Position numbers and translations under genes: made by a program. Shown piece after piece: positions 1 through 10,000 of a stretch of 64,000 nt of DNA. Location: assembly GCA_020632795.1 (NCBI GenBank), contig JACKEV010000015.1, positions 186,001 to 250,000 of the forward strand, read 5' to 3'. The notes beneath the pieces were generated by a model. The model saw only the letters and a list, made by a program, of their open reading frames with translations, was not told where the DNA came from and made no database searches. Positions within the stretch are counted from its first letter, which is position 1. The number at the start of each line of letters is the position of its first letter. The DNA is from Alphaproteobacteria bacterium (lineage in GTDB: Bacteria > Myxococcota_A > UBA796 > CAJQPC01).

Positions 1-537
1 GATGAAGCCTGGGCCGCCCTGGTGGCCCACCCGGAGGCCGCGGAGGCCTGGCGCCAGGCCCGTGACCGCCGGCGTCGCCTGGATCAGGTGGCCGCCGTGG
101 CGCGCGATCGGCCCTGGCTGGCCGGGCTCTGGCTCGGTCTGCGTCGCGCGGGCCGCCGGATGGCCACGCTGGAGCTGCCCACGCCCGCGCTGGCCCTCGT
201 GGAGCCTCGCATTGCCTTGGCCAGCCTGGGCCCCGAGGCCGAGCCGCTGCGCCGCTCGCTCCCCCTCCACTGGGGAGGACTGGAGACGGTGTCCACCCGC
301 CCGGGGCAGCGCGTCGCGCCCGCGCTCAAGCCCGGCGAGCGGCTGCTGTGGCGGACCGCTGAGGGAGAAGGCGTCCTGGACGCGCAGGACTGGCTGGTGG
401 AGGAGGGCGAGGGCGTCGTGCTGCTCCTGGCCGTGCGCGGCGGACAGCCCACGAGCGTCGCGGAGGTGCTGGCCGGGGCCCAGCCCTTCGCCGGGCTGCT
501 GCTCGTCCCCGACACCGAGGGGGAAACCGCGGGGTGA
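1..537 (+). CDS. Hypothetical protein, 5' end outside the window
   Basis: The frame is open from the first base and ends at TGA 535-537, leaving 178 visible residues. A GTG at 22 is a possible start, but the frame continues upstream of it with similar composition, so the gene is most likely cut by the window edge. The visible part is rich in Arg, Trp and Leu. Near the C-terminus are short hydrophobic stretches (VVLLLAV, AGLLLVP) that could be beta strands. No family is recognised. The gap to the viperin gene is only 54 bp and both genes point the same way, so it is probably the upstream member of the viperin-CHAT operon. Confidence 0.7.
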   Translation, partial: DEAWAALVAHPEAAEAWRQARDRRRRLDQVAAVARDRPWLAGLWLGLRRAGRRMATLELPTPALALVEPRIALASLGPEAEPLRRSLPLHWGGLETVSTRPGQRVAPALKPGERLLWRTAEGEGVLDAQDWLVEEGEGVVLLLAVRGGQPTSVAEVLAGAQPFAGLLLVPDTEGETAG

Positions 538-591
538 GGGCTGCCCAGGAGGGTGAACCGGCGGCCTCGCGCCGCCTGACCCGGAGCCTCC

Positions 592-1422
592 ATGCCGCTT
601 CCCCCTGCCGCCAACTACCATGTCAACCGCGCCTGCAACGCCCGCTGCCGCTTCTGCTTCGCGGTGTTCTCGGAGGTCCCGGGGGCGCTGTCCCGAGGCG
701 ACGCGCTGCGCCTCATCGCCGCGCTCGCCGAGGCCGGCGTGGAGAAGCTCAACTTCGCCGGGGGCGAGCCGACCTTGTGGCCGCACCTCGCGCCCGCGCT
801 GCGAGAAGCCCGCCGCCTGGGGCTCACGACGAGCATCGTCACCAACGGCTTCCGCCTGGGCCGCGTGCTGGACCAGGCCGCCGACTGTGTGGACTGGGTG
901 GGCTTCTCAGTGGACTCCTGGAGCGAGCGGACGGAGGTGGCGCTGGGCCGCGGCCGGGGAGACCACGTCGCCCGCTGCGTCGCGCTCGCGGCGCGGGCTC
1001 GGGCGCTGGGGGTGCGGGTGAAGCTGAACACCGTGCTGACCGCCCTCAACGCGGACGAGGACCTCTCCCCGCTGGTGCGTGCGATGCGCCCCGAGCGCTG
1101 GAAGGTCTTCCAGGTCCTGCCGGTGGAGGGTCAGAACGACGGCCGGGTGGAGCCGCTGCGCATCGACGCTGGAGCGCTGGAGCGCTTCCGCGCCCGGCAC
1201 GCGCCCCTCGCGGCGGAGGGCTTCGCCCCGGTGATCGAGGACAACGCGGCCATGCGCGGCTCCTACGCCATGATCGACCCGATGGGGCGCTTCTTCTCGA
1301 ACGCGAGCGGGCGTCACACCTACAGCGATCCGATTCTGGAGTTGGGTGCCGTGGCGGCGTTCCGGCAGGTGGTGTTCGACGAGGCGCGCTTCGACGCGCG
1401 AGGAGGACGGTATGGCTGGTAG
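592..1422 (+). CDS. pVip: Prokaryotic viperin, radical SAM 3'-deoxy-3',4'-didehydro-nucleotide synthase
   Basis: Viperins are radical SAM enzymes that convert CTP (and, in bacterial members, GTP or UTP) to chain-terminating ddh-nucleotides, an antiviral activity. The 276-aa protein has the SAM cluster motif CNARCRFC (C15, C19, C22) after NYHVN, then FAGGEPTLWP. Several stretches match animal viperin closely from memory: GRGRGDHV (cf. GRGQG..HV), NADEDLSPLVRAM, RWKVFQVLPVEGQND (cf. RWKVFQCLLIEGEN), DPILELG and the C-terminal FDARGGRYGW (cf. LKRGGKYIW). The animal N-terminal amphipathic helix is absent, as expected of bacterial forms. GGAG at about 582 supports ATG 592. Its 3' end overlaps the CHAT gene by 11 bp. 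No nucleotide kinase, a common pVip neighbour, lies beside it. Confidence 0.92.
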   Translation: MPLPPAANYHVNRACNARCRFCFAVFSEVPGALSRGDALRLIAALAEAGVEKLNFAGGEPTLWPHLAPALREARRLGLTTSIVTNGFRLGRVLDQAADCVDWVGFSVDSWSERTEVALGRGRGDHVARCVALAARARALGVRVKLNTVLTALNADEDLSPLVRAMRPERWKVFQVLPVEGQNDGRVEPLRIDAGALERFRARHAPLAAEGFAPVIEDNAAMRGSYAMIDPMGRFFSNASGRHTYSDPILELGAVAAFRQVVFDEARFDARGGRYGW

Positions 1423-4400
1423 GACGCCGAAAGGCGAGCGTGTGCCGAAGCGGCTCACGGAGCGTCAGATGCGGCAGTACGTGGCGCTGCTCAGGCAACG
1501 CACCGAGCACGAACGGCAGGTCGACCGGCACCCGCAGGCCGCCGCGCTGCGCCACGAGGCCCACCCCTTCAGCGTCCGGGGGGAGCAGGAGCGGGCGCAC
1601 GCGCTGTTCCAGCAGGCCGCCGCGCTCTTCGACCCTGAGGACACCAGCGCTGCGGCGGCGGCGGCCTGGTATGACCTCGCCGAGTCCTACAAGCGCCTCC
1701 GGTCCGGCGTCCGCGTGGAGAACCTGCTGCGAGCTCGGGAGCTGCTGGAGCGCGCGTCCCGCTCCCCGGTGCGGAGGCGGTGCCCGTTCCGCCACCCGCT
1801 CACCCTGGACGCCCTGGGACAGGTGCGCCGGCAGCTCGCGCAACACTCTCACGACGACGAGGCCAGCACCAGGCTGCTGCGGCGAGCCACGAAGGATATG
1901 GTCGAAGCGTGCAGGATCACCGATCAGCAGGGGGTGTACGGATGGCATTGGAGCGCCCAGTACCACAACAACCTGGGCAACCTGCTTCGCCAGCGTTCGC
2001 TGCATGAGCAGGACCCTTCCCTGCTGGACGACGCGATCCGGTGTCATGAGCGCTCGCTGGTTCGGGCCCGAAAGGCGTTCGCCTTCCTTGAGCTGTATGA
2101 GCAGCTCGTCCCGGAGCGGAACGTCCTCGCACAGCTCCTCGTCAATGCAGCCAATGCGCTCCAACAACGTGAGCAGGGAGATGACGTCCTCGCGGCGCGA
2201 AGACATCTCCTGGAGGCGCTCCACCATTGTGAGGCGGACTTCGACCACTTGGTGAACCTCGCGCTCGCGGCGAGCCTTCTGCGTCAGGAACCCGTGGATG
2301 AGACGCTGGCTCGGCAGCACTTCCGCCGCGTTCATCTCCCCAGGCTCGGCGAAGCGCACCGGAATCTCTACGTCGACCTCATCCGGGTGTTCGACGGAGA
2401 CGACGCCGCTCTTCAGACGCTCTACGGGGCCGTGCAGGAGGCGATGCTTCGACGCCGCCACACCATGGCGGATCACGCGGCCGACCACGTCGCGTGGGAG
2501 GCGCAACGGTACGCGCACCGCATCGCGGACATCCACGTCGATCACGGCGAGCACGTCCGGGCCTTCCTCGCGATCGAGAACACGGCCGGTATGCGCTACT
2601 TCGACGCGGTGATGCTCGGGTGTTGGACCCCAAATGAGCCGAAGGCTCGCCTGCTTCACGCCCTGCATCATCGCGTCATGGCCCTCGCAGCGCTCCTCGA
2701 CGATCGGGCGTCCCGAGTCGCCATGATGGACGATGCGTCAGGACGGGAGCTGCTTCGCGCGATGGAGGCGGATGCCCGGGAAGCACTCCAAGAGAAGGAC
2801 GACCCGAGCATGATGGCCGATCTCGACCCCGCTGGCCGGCGAACCTCTCTGCTGCGCCTGGCAGACGTCTTCGCTGAGGCTGCGGACGCATCTGATCCAG
2901 TCAACGCGCTCCGCCAACACTCCCAGGCGTTCGTGGTGGATAGCGAACGCCTCCGGCACCTCAAGGTCCGGCGTTACCCCGAGAGCAGCCCCTCAGCCTA
3001 CAACGCCAACCGCAAGTTGGATTCGAACGGGCTGAGGGCAGCGCTCGAAGCCTCTCCCCAGCAAGCCTTCCTTCGTGTCGTCGTTGCCGGCGAGCTGCTG
3101 GCGATCGGCGTCTGGCTGGATGACTCCGGCGAACTCCAGTCCGCCAGCGTCCGAGCACCCCTGGGCGACATCGAGTCCCTCGTCGAGGACGGCGGGCGTA
3201 CGGCGCCAGAGGTGGCGAGCGCCGCCATGAGGCGCCTTGACATCAGCGACGCCCTGCCAGGACCCTCCATCCGCCGGATCGTGCTGCTGCCCTCGTTCCT
3301 GGCCAACCGACTCCCGCTCGCCGCGATGGGGCCGGTGGGCAGCACGCTGCTGGATCGCTTCGATGCGGTGACCTGGCTGCCCAACCTCACCGCGCTCCGG
3401 CTGGAGCCGCCCCCTCACCCTCCTCGCGCCGGGATGCTCACTCTGGCGCCTGTCCAGGTGTCGCAGCACAGACCCACTCGGTACCACGCCCTCGCTTTCA
3501 GCCAGCCGCTGCCCATGGAGCAGCGACGGGTCGGTTCTGACGCCAGCATCCAGGCACTCCAGGATGGGGTCAAGGTCGCGGATGTCGTCAGCCTCTACAC
3601 CCACGGCGTGCATGAGGGCGAGCTGGGGCCGGAGATCCTGCTGCAGGGGGGCTCCCTGGACCGGTCCATCCTGGATCTTCGGTGGAGGGGCCTGGAGCGG
3701 GTGGAGGTCTGGGCCTGCGAGTCCGGTGTGAGCCGTCCCACGGACATGCTCACGCCCACCGTCGACGAGGCCTTCGGGCTGGACATCGAGCTGCACCGGG
3801 TCGGGGTGCGCAGCACGATCGGCACGCTGTGGAAGGTGCCGGACTTCGTGACGGGCTGCATCTGCCGTCGCTACCGGCAGGGGCTCAACGCGGGGCGGGA
3901 CGCCGCTCAGGCCCTCGCGGACGCCCAGCGCTGGTGGCGGGATGAGGCGCTTCCCGAGATCGACGCCCTCCTCCAGGAGCACCCCCAGGAAATGGCTCTG
4001 CACGCCTTTGTGCGGACCCTGGGCGTAGAATTGGAGGAGATCGACCTGCGGGAAGCGTTGGGGCCGGTCCCCCGTGAGGACGCCCCGCTCTCCGAGCAGC
4101 AACGGGGGTCCCTCCTGGCCCTGCTCTCCAGCCCCTGCGCGTGGGCTGGGTTCCGACTGATCGGGGTGTGCGGCCGTCGGCCGACGGGGCCCTGGACCAA
4201 CGAGCATGAGCGCGCTCCCACCGAGGCTGAGCGCGCGGAGGTCATGGCGTGGGTGGCCGAGGCCGACGATCCCGCAGAGGTCGAGCCCGTGGACATGGAC
4301 ATCTGGCGGGACCAGCAGCTCGACGCCCTGCGCGAGCAGCTCGGGGACGGCGCGCCGTCTCCAGAGCAGGCCGTGCAGGCGGCTCGACTGTATCGGGATC

Positions 4401-6988
4401 GACAGATGGGGAGCATGGCCCACAACCTGCTGCGCGGTCAGGCCTGGGTGGCCGAGGCGCTGGCCCGGCCAGGGCTGGTCGAGGCCGATCGCCGGAGGCT
4501 GATGACCGAGTCGGCGTGGCTGTGGCTGGAGCTGGCCCGCGGAGAGCACCCCATCCCGCCCCTGGACCTGCCCCACGCCGCGCGCCGGGTCCACCTCGCG
4601 CGACTGGAGCGCTGCCTCGACCAGGTGGAATTCGTTGATCGGCCGGTCCTGGAGGCCTGGAGTCGGACGCTACGCGCCGGGCTGCGCGGCCCGGAGGCGA
4701 TGCGGGCGGCGGCCCGCGAGGGACTCCAGGCGCTGGGGGACACCTGGCCACACAGGCCGAGGGACCCCTACGCGGCGCTCCGGTGGATGACCGCGCGGGT
4801 GGCGTTGATGAGCCTCGCGCAAGGCCAGACGCCGAAGGGGGCTCCCGAGTCCCTGATTCGCTCAGTGGTCGAGGGGATCTCCCACCTCGACCGGGCGTTC
4901 GGCGACCAGCCCGCGCTGGTCCGGCTCCACGCCTCCCTCAACCAACTTGGGGACGTCCTCACAGCGCTGGCGTGGTCTGTGGCGCCCTCCCTGCTGACCC
5001 ATCGGGAGCGGGGTGCCGAGACGCTGCGCACCCTACAGCGCTGGATGCGCCTGGGCGTGGAGCGCGCAGAGCACCTCGGCAAGGAGTTCGACCGCTGGCT
5101 CAGCCAACTGGAGGGGGACTTCTGGGGCTATCCGAGGGGTGACACCCTGGAGCACCTGCTCTCTACGGGGTCCCCGGGCGCGGGCTGGGCCATGCCCGTG
5201 CGAGCCTACGTCTTCAGCAAGTCGCTGTTCAACCAGCACGACGACAACGCCATCCACGTCATCGCCAGCCTGCACCTGGGCGCCGACCTGCGGGTCGGGA
5301 TGATGAGCGCGCTGTGTCGGCTCTTCCAGCTCCCCGACATGGAGCAGCTCCAGGGGCTCGCCCCCCACCTGTGGCTCTACTACCGCGAGCGGGCCATGGA
5401 GCTGTTGGCAGACTGCGCGGGCGACCCCGACCGGGAGGCGCTCGTGTCGGGCGCAAACGACCTGCCAAACCCGAGCAACCTGGATGCCTTCAGGCTGTCG
5501 GCCGCCCTGCTCCGGGGTCGTTCAGTGGCGCAGGAGGACATGGTCGCCTGGAGCGCCGGCGAGTTCGTCGACGAGCGGCCCCCCCAGATCGCGCGGGCCC
5601 GGACCGCGGCCTTCGCGCTGCTGCGCCAGGCCGATCACCTGGACACCCTGCTGAGAGGCTTCGCCGAGGCCTCGCTCAAGGCTGAAGAACGCCCCAACGC
5701 GCCCCAACGCGGTTTCCTTCGCCCCCAGACCTCTCTTCCCGAGCTGGAGCGTAGCCTCAACGAGCTCCCGGAGCGAGACGCCGTGCTCGCGCTGACGGTC
5801 GGCCCGCTGGGCGAGCTGATCGGTGCGATGGTGGCCCGTGTGGAGGGCAAGCTCATCACCCGCCTCCGGCACACGGACCCGGGCCTGGGCTGGACCGTGC
5901 GGGGAAGCCTGACCCGGACCTTGGCCCCCGACCCCACGGAACTCCGGGAACTGCCCCGTCGCCCCCAACAGCGGGCTCAGGCCTGGGAAGAGGTCGTGGC
6001 GGCGATGGAGCCGCTGCTCTCCCAGCTCTTCGAGGGCGTTGACCCTCTGATGACCCTCCGTCTGTCGGTCCTGGCACCCGGACCCCTTCGGGCCCTGCCG
6101 GTCCTCGGGCTGTCCTTGCGCGGCCAGCCGCTCGCCGAGCGGTTTGGCTGTGTGCGGCATCTCCCGCACCTGGGCTTCCCGGAGATCAGCGTGGTGCAGC
6201 CTCTCGCGGAGATCGAGCAGGCCCGCGCCGATCTCCTCGGCGGTCCGCTGGAGGCGCTGCCCTTCGGCCAGTTGGCGATGGCAGGGCTGGCTCGGCTCGT
6301 CCCTCCAGTGGCGACGCTGGATCCCGCGACGCCGCCCACGCAAAACATCATCGTGGAGAGTGACCGGCTGCACGAGGTGGGCGTGCGTCTGCGGGCTCTG
6401 CGCATGTACGGCTTGGGTCCCCAAGGGGTCGTGCGCTGCGAGCGCGGCCTGGTCCTCCAGGGTGGGCGGAGGCTCACCTTGAACAACCTCCGAGGCGTGG
6501 AGCTGCCCGGCTGCGACCTCGTCGAGCTGTGGGCCGACACCAGCACGGCGTGGTGCATTCAGGACGTCATGGCCGAGGAGCCGGACCGCATCCCCGGGCT
6601 CGCCTGGGATCTCCTGGCCAGCGGCGCGAAGGCCGTGCTCGACCTGGCGTGGCCGGTACATGACCTGGTCCGGGCCCTGCTCTGCGAGCAGGTGGGGCTC
6701 CAGCGGGCCTTCGGGGTCGGCTATGGCTGCGCTGCGGTCCGCGAGGCGCTGGTGAGCGTCCGCCGGATGCTGCAGGTGTGGTCCGCGACCGTGAATCACG
6801 GCGGAGAGGTCCGGGTCGCGCTGGGTGCGCTGGATGAGCTTCGGCGGACGGAGGCGACCCGGTTCGGCGTGGACGGCGCGGCGCTCGTGCCCTTCGCGGA
6901 GGTGGTCGTCGAGGGGACGCTGGCGGAACTGCTGGATGCCGCGCTGTGTCCGACGCAGCTCGCGGCGGTCCGGTACTGGGGGACGTGA
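1412..6988 (+). CDS. Giant TPR-CHAT protein with a second, degenerate CHAT-like domain
   Basis: The 1858-aa start at ATG 1412 is preceded by AGGAGG at 1401-1406 and lies inside the viperin 3' end; the frame stays open upstream, but that part overlaps viperin coding sequence. Residues about 40-330 look like degenerate TPR helices (HNNLGNLLRQRSLHEQDP and similar). Then comes the helical stretch typical before CHAT domains (AFLAIENTAGMRYFDAVM). CHAT is a caspase-like cysteine protease fold. His731 (LYTHGVHEG) and Cys769 (VWACESGVS) are the expected dyad, followed by GVRSTIGTLWKVPD. A second helical array precedes a C-terminal repeat of the fold, where LVELWADTST aligns with the Cys strand but has Asp1709 in place of Cys, and no matching His is visible. 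The coding overlap suggests co-translation with viperin, so viperin product or virus sensing may control the protease (inference). Confidence 0.87.
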   Translation: MAGRTPKGERVPKRLTERQMRQYVALLRQRTEHERQVDRHPQAAALRHEAHPFSVRGEQERAHALFQQAAALFDPEDTSAAAAAAWYDLAESYKRLRSGVRVENLLRARELLERASRSPVRRRCPFRHPLTLDALGQVRRQLAQHSHDDEASTRLLRRATKDMVEACRITDQQGVYGWHWSAQYHNNLGNLLRQRSLHEQDPSLLDDAIRCHERSLVRARKAFAFLELYEQLVPERNVLAQLLVNAANALQQREQGDDVLAARRHLLEALHHCEADFDHLVNLALAASLLRQEPVDETLARQHFRRVHLPRLGEAHRNLYVDLIRVFDGDDAALQTLYGAVQEAMLRRRHTMADHAADHVAWEAQRYAHRIADIHVDHGEHVRAFLAIENTAGMRYFDAVMLGCWTPNEPKARLLHALHHRVMALAALLDDRASRVAMMDDASGRELLRAMEADAREALQEKDDPSMMADLDPAGRRTSLLRLADVFAEAADASDPVNALRQHSQAFVVDSERLRHLKVRRYPESSPSAYNANRKLDSNGLRAALEASPQQAFLRVVVAGELLAIGVWLDDSGELQSASVRAPLGDIESLVEDGGRTAPEVASAAMRRLDISDALPGPSIRRIVLLPSFLANRLPLAAMGPVGSTLLDRFDAVTWLPNLTALRLEPPPHPPRAGMLTLAPVQVSQHRPTRYHALAFSQPLPMEQRRVGSDASIQALQDGVKVADVVSLYTHGVHEGELGPEILLQGGSLDRSILDLRWRGLERVEVWACESGVSRPTDMLTPTVDEAFGLDIELHRVGVRSTIGTLWKVPDFVTGCICRRYRQGLNAGRDAAQALADAQRWWRDEALPEIDALLQEHPQEMALHAFVRTLGVELEEIDLREALGPVPREDAPLSEQQRGSLLALLSSPCAWAGFRLIGVCGRRPTGPWTNEHERAPTEAERAEVMAWVAEADDPAEVEPVDMDIWRDQQLDALREQLGDGAPSPEQAVQAARLYRDRQMGSMAHNLLRGQAWVAEALARPGLVEADRRRLMTESAWLWLELARGEHPIPPLDLPHAARRVHLARLERCLDQVEFVDRPVLEAWSRTLRAGLRGPEAMRAAAREGLQALGDTWPHRPRDPYAALRWMTARVALMSLAQGQTPKGAPESLIRSVVEGISHLDRAFGDQPALVRLHASLNQLGDVLTALAWSVAPSLLTHRERGAETLRTLQRWMRLGVERAEHLGKEFDRWLSQLEGDFWGYPRGDTLEHLLSTGSPGAGWAMPVRAYVFSKSLFNQHDDNAIHVIASLHLGADLRVGMMSALCRLFQLPDMEQLQGLAPHLWLYYRERAMELLADCAGDPDREALVSGANDLPNPSNLDAFRLSAALLRGRSVAQEDMVAWSAGEFVDERPPQIARARTAAFALLRQADHLDTLLRGFAEASLKAEERPNAPQRGFLRPQTSLPELERSLNELPERDAVLALTVGPLGELIGAMVARVEGKLITRLRHTDPGLGWTVRGSLTRTLAPDPTELRELPRRPQQRAQAWEEVVAAMEPLLSQLFEGVDPLMTLRLSVLAPGPLRALPVLGLSLRGQPLAERFGCVRHLPHLGFPEISVVQPLAEIEQARADLLGGPLEALPFGQLAMAGLARLVPPVATLDPATPPTQNIIVESDRLHEVGVRLRALRMYGLGPQGVVRCERGLVLQGGRRLTLNNLRGVELPGCDLVELWADTSTAWCIQDVMAEEPDRIPGLAWDLLASGAKAVLDLAWPVHDLVRALLCEQVGLQRAFGVGYGCAAVREALVSVRRMLQVWSATVNHGGEVRVALGALDELRRTEATRFGVDGAALVPFAEVVVEGTLAELLDAALCPTQLAAVRYWGT

Positions 6989-6990
6989 GT

Positions 6991-7054
6991 CTGTCGGCAC
7001 AGCGAACACCCGCTCTCGCGCGGCGAGACTTCGCCGTTGCCCTGTGTCCGACAG
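6991..7054 (+). other. Nested inverted repeats between CHAT gene and toxin-like gene
   Basis: The outer arms are CTGTCGGCACAG (6991-7002) and CTGTGTCCGACAG (7042-7054), which pair over 12 bp with one bulged base. Inside lies CGGCGA-GACT-TCGCCG (7021-7036), a 6-bp stem with a 4-nt loop. No T-run follows, so it is not a classical intrinsic terminator. It could be a terminator of another kind, an mRNA-stabilising structure or a protein-binding site. It begins just after the CHAT stop codon and ends about 35 bp before the AGGAGG of the next gene. Confidence 0.5.
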
Positions 7055-7098
7055 GCCAGTAGACTGCAGGCGCTCCGGGGAGTCAGGAGGGGGAGCCG

Positions 7099-10000
7099 AT
7101 GAAAGCCCGAAGGCACCACGAACCGCAGCGCGACCCCGACGCTCCAGCCGCGCAGGTCGAGTCCGACGCGCCAGGTGTCCAGCCCGAGGACGCTCCGAGC
7201 CTCTCCCCGACGGACGCCTTGTCCCTGCAAGGCAGCCTCGGCAACGCGGCCCTCTCCCAGATGCTGCCTTCGACGGAACCTGACACCGCGACCGCCGACG
7301 CCGAGGCAGAGGTCCCGGACGTCGCGAGCCCCGGGGGCCCGCCGGCCGTGGACGCCGCCCCTCCGGCACCGCCACCCGCGCTGCCGGCCGCGCCTGCGCC
7401 CCAGGCTGTTCCCGCTCCACGCCCCCCGGTCGTCGAGCCGCTTCACGCGGCGCCGGGGCTGGGTGTGGACTTCGGCCCAGGGGTCAGCGTCACGCCGCAA
7501 GGCGCCGGCGCCGCAGTGGACGGGCAGCCTGGCGATGTCGCTCTGGAGGCCCTGGGGCTGGCGCACGGCGAGCGCGTCCTCGCGGCGGGAGAGGCTCGCC
7601 AGGAGGAGGTGACTGCCGCTTTCGCGGAGGCGCAGCGCTCCGGCGAGGCTGCGATCCAGGTGGCCCGCGGCAGCCTCGCGGCGGCCTTCGAGGACGGTCG
7701 GGCCGCCCTCCGCGCCCAGGTGGACAGCGCCCACGGGGAGGTCACGCGCTCCGCCGGCCAGCAACAGAGCGGGCTGGTGGCCCATGGGGACGCCGAGAAG
7801 GCTCGCCTGGGCCAGAGCGTGGAGGGTCAGCAAGGGGCCGCCGCGCAGACCATCGAGGGGGCGAAGGCGCGCGTCGACGGGACAGCGGAGTCCGAGGGTC
7901 AGCGGGCGCAGGAGACCAGCGACGCCCGGCGCGGCGCCTTGGAGGCCTCCGCCGAAGGACGCGGCAGCGGAGACCCGGCCCTCGCGCAGGCCCAGGCGGA
8001 TGGCGCTCGACAGATCGCGGAGGACTCCGGGGCGCGCATTGAGGACTCCGGGGAGCAGATGGCCCGCGACGCCGAGCAGGTGTCCGAGCAGGCCAGCGCC
8101 GGCCTCGAGGCGCAGCGGCTCGAGTACGAGGCGCGCTCCGGCCAGGGGCTGGCGGACGCCGAGAGCGGGATCGACCAGCAGACCGCCAGCGCCGGTCAGG
8201 AGCTGGAGGGCATGGCAGAGCAGGCCCGCGTCGGCTTGTCGACCCTCGGGGCCGAGGCGGAGCGCGCGCTCACGGGCCGCGAACACCAACTGGACCAGCA
8301 GCTCGCCGCGCTCCACGAGCAGAGGACCCTGGCGCTGGAGACCTCCGAGGGGCAGGTCCTGGAGCACCTCCACGCAGGCGCCCGGAGGATCGCCGAGCAG
8401 CTGGAGGGCGAGGGTGGCCAGGCGGCGGTCGAGCTGGCCGCAGCAGCGGAGCTCGATCCCGAGCAGGCCGACGCAGCCGAGGACGCGCTGCGCGCTGCGC
8501 TGGACGAGGCTGGCACGCAAGCGCTCGAACAGCTCATCGACGCGACCGGCTCCGTCTCCGAGGAGCTGGAGACCGAGGATGAGGCGCTCCGGGCGCAGCT
8601 CGGCGCGCTGGCCGGAGCGGCCCTTGGTGATCTGGGTTGCGCGCAGGTCGATCTCGTCGAGGCGATCGGTGGGTACACCCAGGACGCGAGCGGGGCCATG
8701 GAGCAAGCCTCCGCTTCCGTCCAGGAGAGCCTGTCGGCGTCCATCGACGCCTCCCTGGCCGAGTGCCAGGAGGAGCACCTGGCCTGGCAGGAGCAGGTTG
8801 ACGAGGGTGCCGGAGAGCTGTCCGAGGGGCTGGTGAGCGAGGTGGACGCCGGTCTCGCTTCGCAGGAAGACACCGCCCGGTCCTCCGTGGACGCCATGCA
8901 CCAGTCCGATCAGGACATGCAGTCGCAGTACAACGGCCTCATGGACGAGGCCCAGGTCCGCTCAGAGGAGGAGGCTGAGGCGCAGGGGAGCTGGTGGGAC
9001 AGCGTCACGGGCTTCTTCTCCGAGCTGATGGCTGGCGCCCAGCAGTGGCTCGCGGACACCTTCGGGGACTGGTGGGGCGGGTTCATCTGGGGCCTGCTCG
9101 GGGAGCTGGCTGCGCTGCTCGTCATCATCGCGGTGCTCGCCGTCATCGCCGCCGTGTTCTCGCCCCTCGCTGCGCTGGTGGCCGCCATCGTCTTCCTGGT
9201 GGTGATGGCCGTCGTCGGCGTGGTGCACCGCTTCTCCACCTTCATCGACGACAACGGCCGCGGGCCGGGCTTCTGGGAGTCCCTCGCCCTGATCGGCCTC
9301 GGCGTCACCGACCTGACCGGCATCCCGATGATCGTCGAGGGTCTGGTCGGCCAGCGCGCGTTCGGCTCGGAGATGGAGGACTTCGAGTCCGGGGCCAACG
9401 TGGGCTCGGGGCTGGTGCGCCTGGTCGCGGTCTTCTTCGCGCTACGGAGCGCCAAGGGCGGGCGAGGCGGGCGAAACACCGCCAAGACCGTCGAGCCCAT
9501 CGAGGGCCGCGGCGGCCGGGGCAAGCCCGGCAGCGAAGGCACCTCGACCCCCGAGAACACACCTACCACCGAAGGAAAGGGGGCCACCGGCAAGCAGACC
9601 AAGGGCCCGGTGGAGCCTGCGTCCCCGCCCCGCAGCCTGGCGGAGCTGCACGCGCGGCTGAGCGAAGACGGCAAGGCTGGCTTCGACCAGACCCTGGAGC
9701 TGCTGGGGGAGGAGGCCGTCGAGGGCATGAGCCGGCGCTTCAAGACGGACGACGGCGCGTTCAACGTCGAGGAGGCCGACGCCTTCTTCAAGCAGCGCAA
9801 GCTCAGCCCCGAGGCGTACCAGGAGAAGCTCGACGCGCGGGAGGCCAAGGTCTGGGAGGGCGCCCAGCGAGAGCTGGACCGGATCGACAACATCCTGCGG
9901 GAGACCGGGCCCGAGGGGCGACCCGACGCCAGCATCGGCGACGGCACGTCGGAGGCCGCGCTCCTGCATGAGACGACGAGCGGCCAGCCGGTCGGCGGCA

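Noticed and set aside
6796..8901. Long open frame on the - strand opposite the toxin-like gene
   Set aside because: High GC makes antisense frames long. Its translation is low-complexity Leu/Gly/Arg with no family signal, while the + strand has a ribosome binding site and domain logic.
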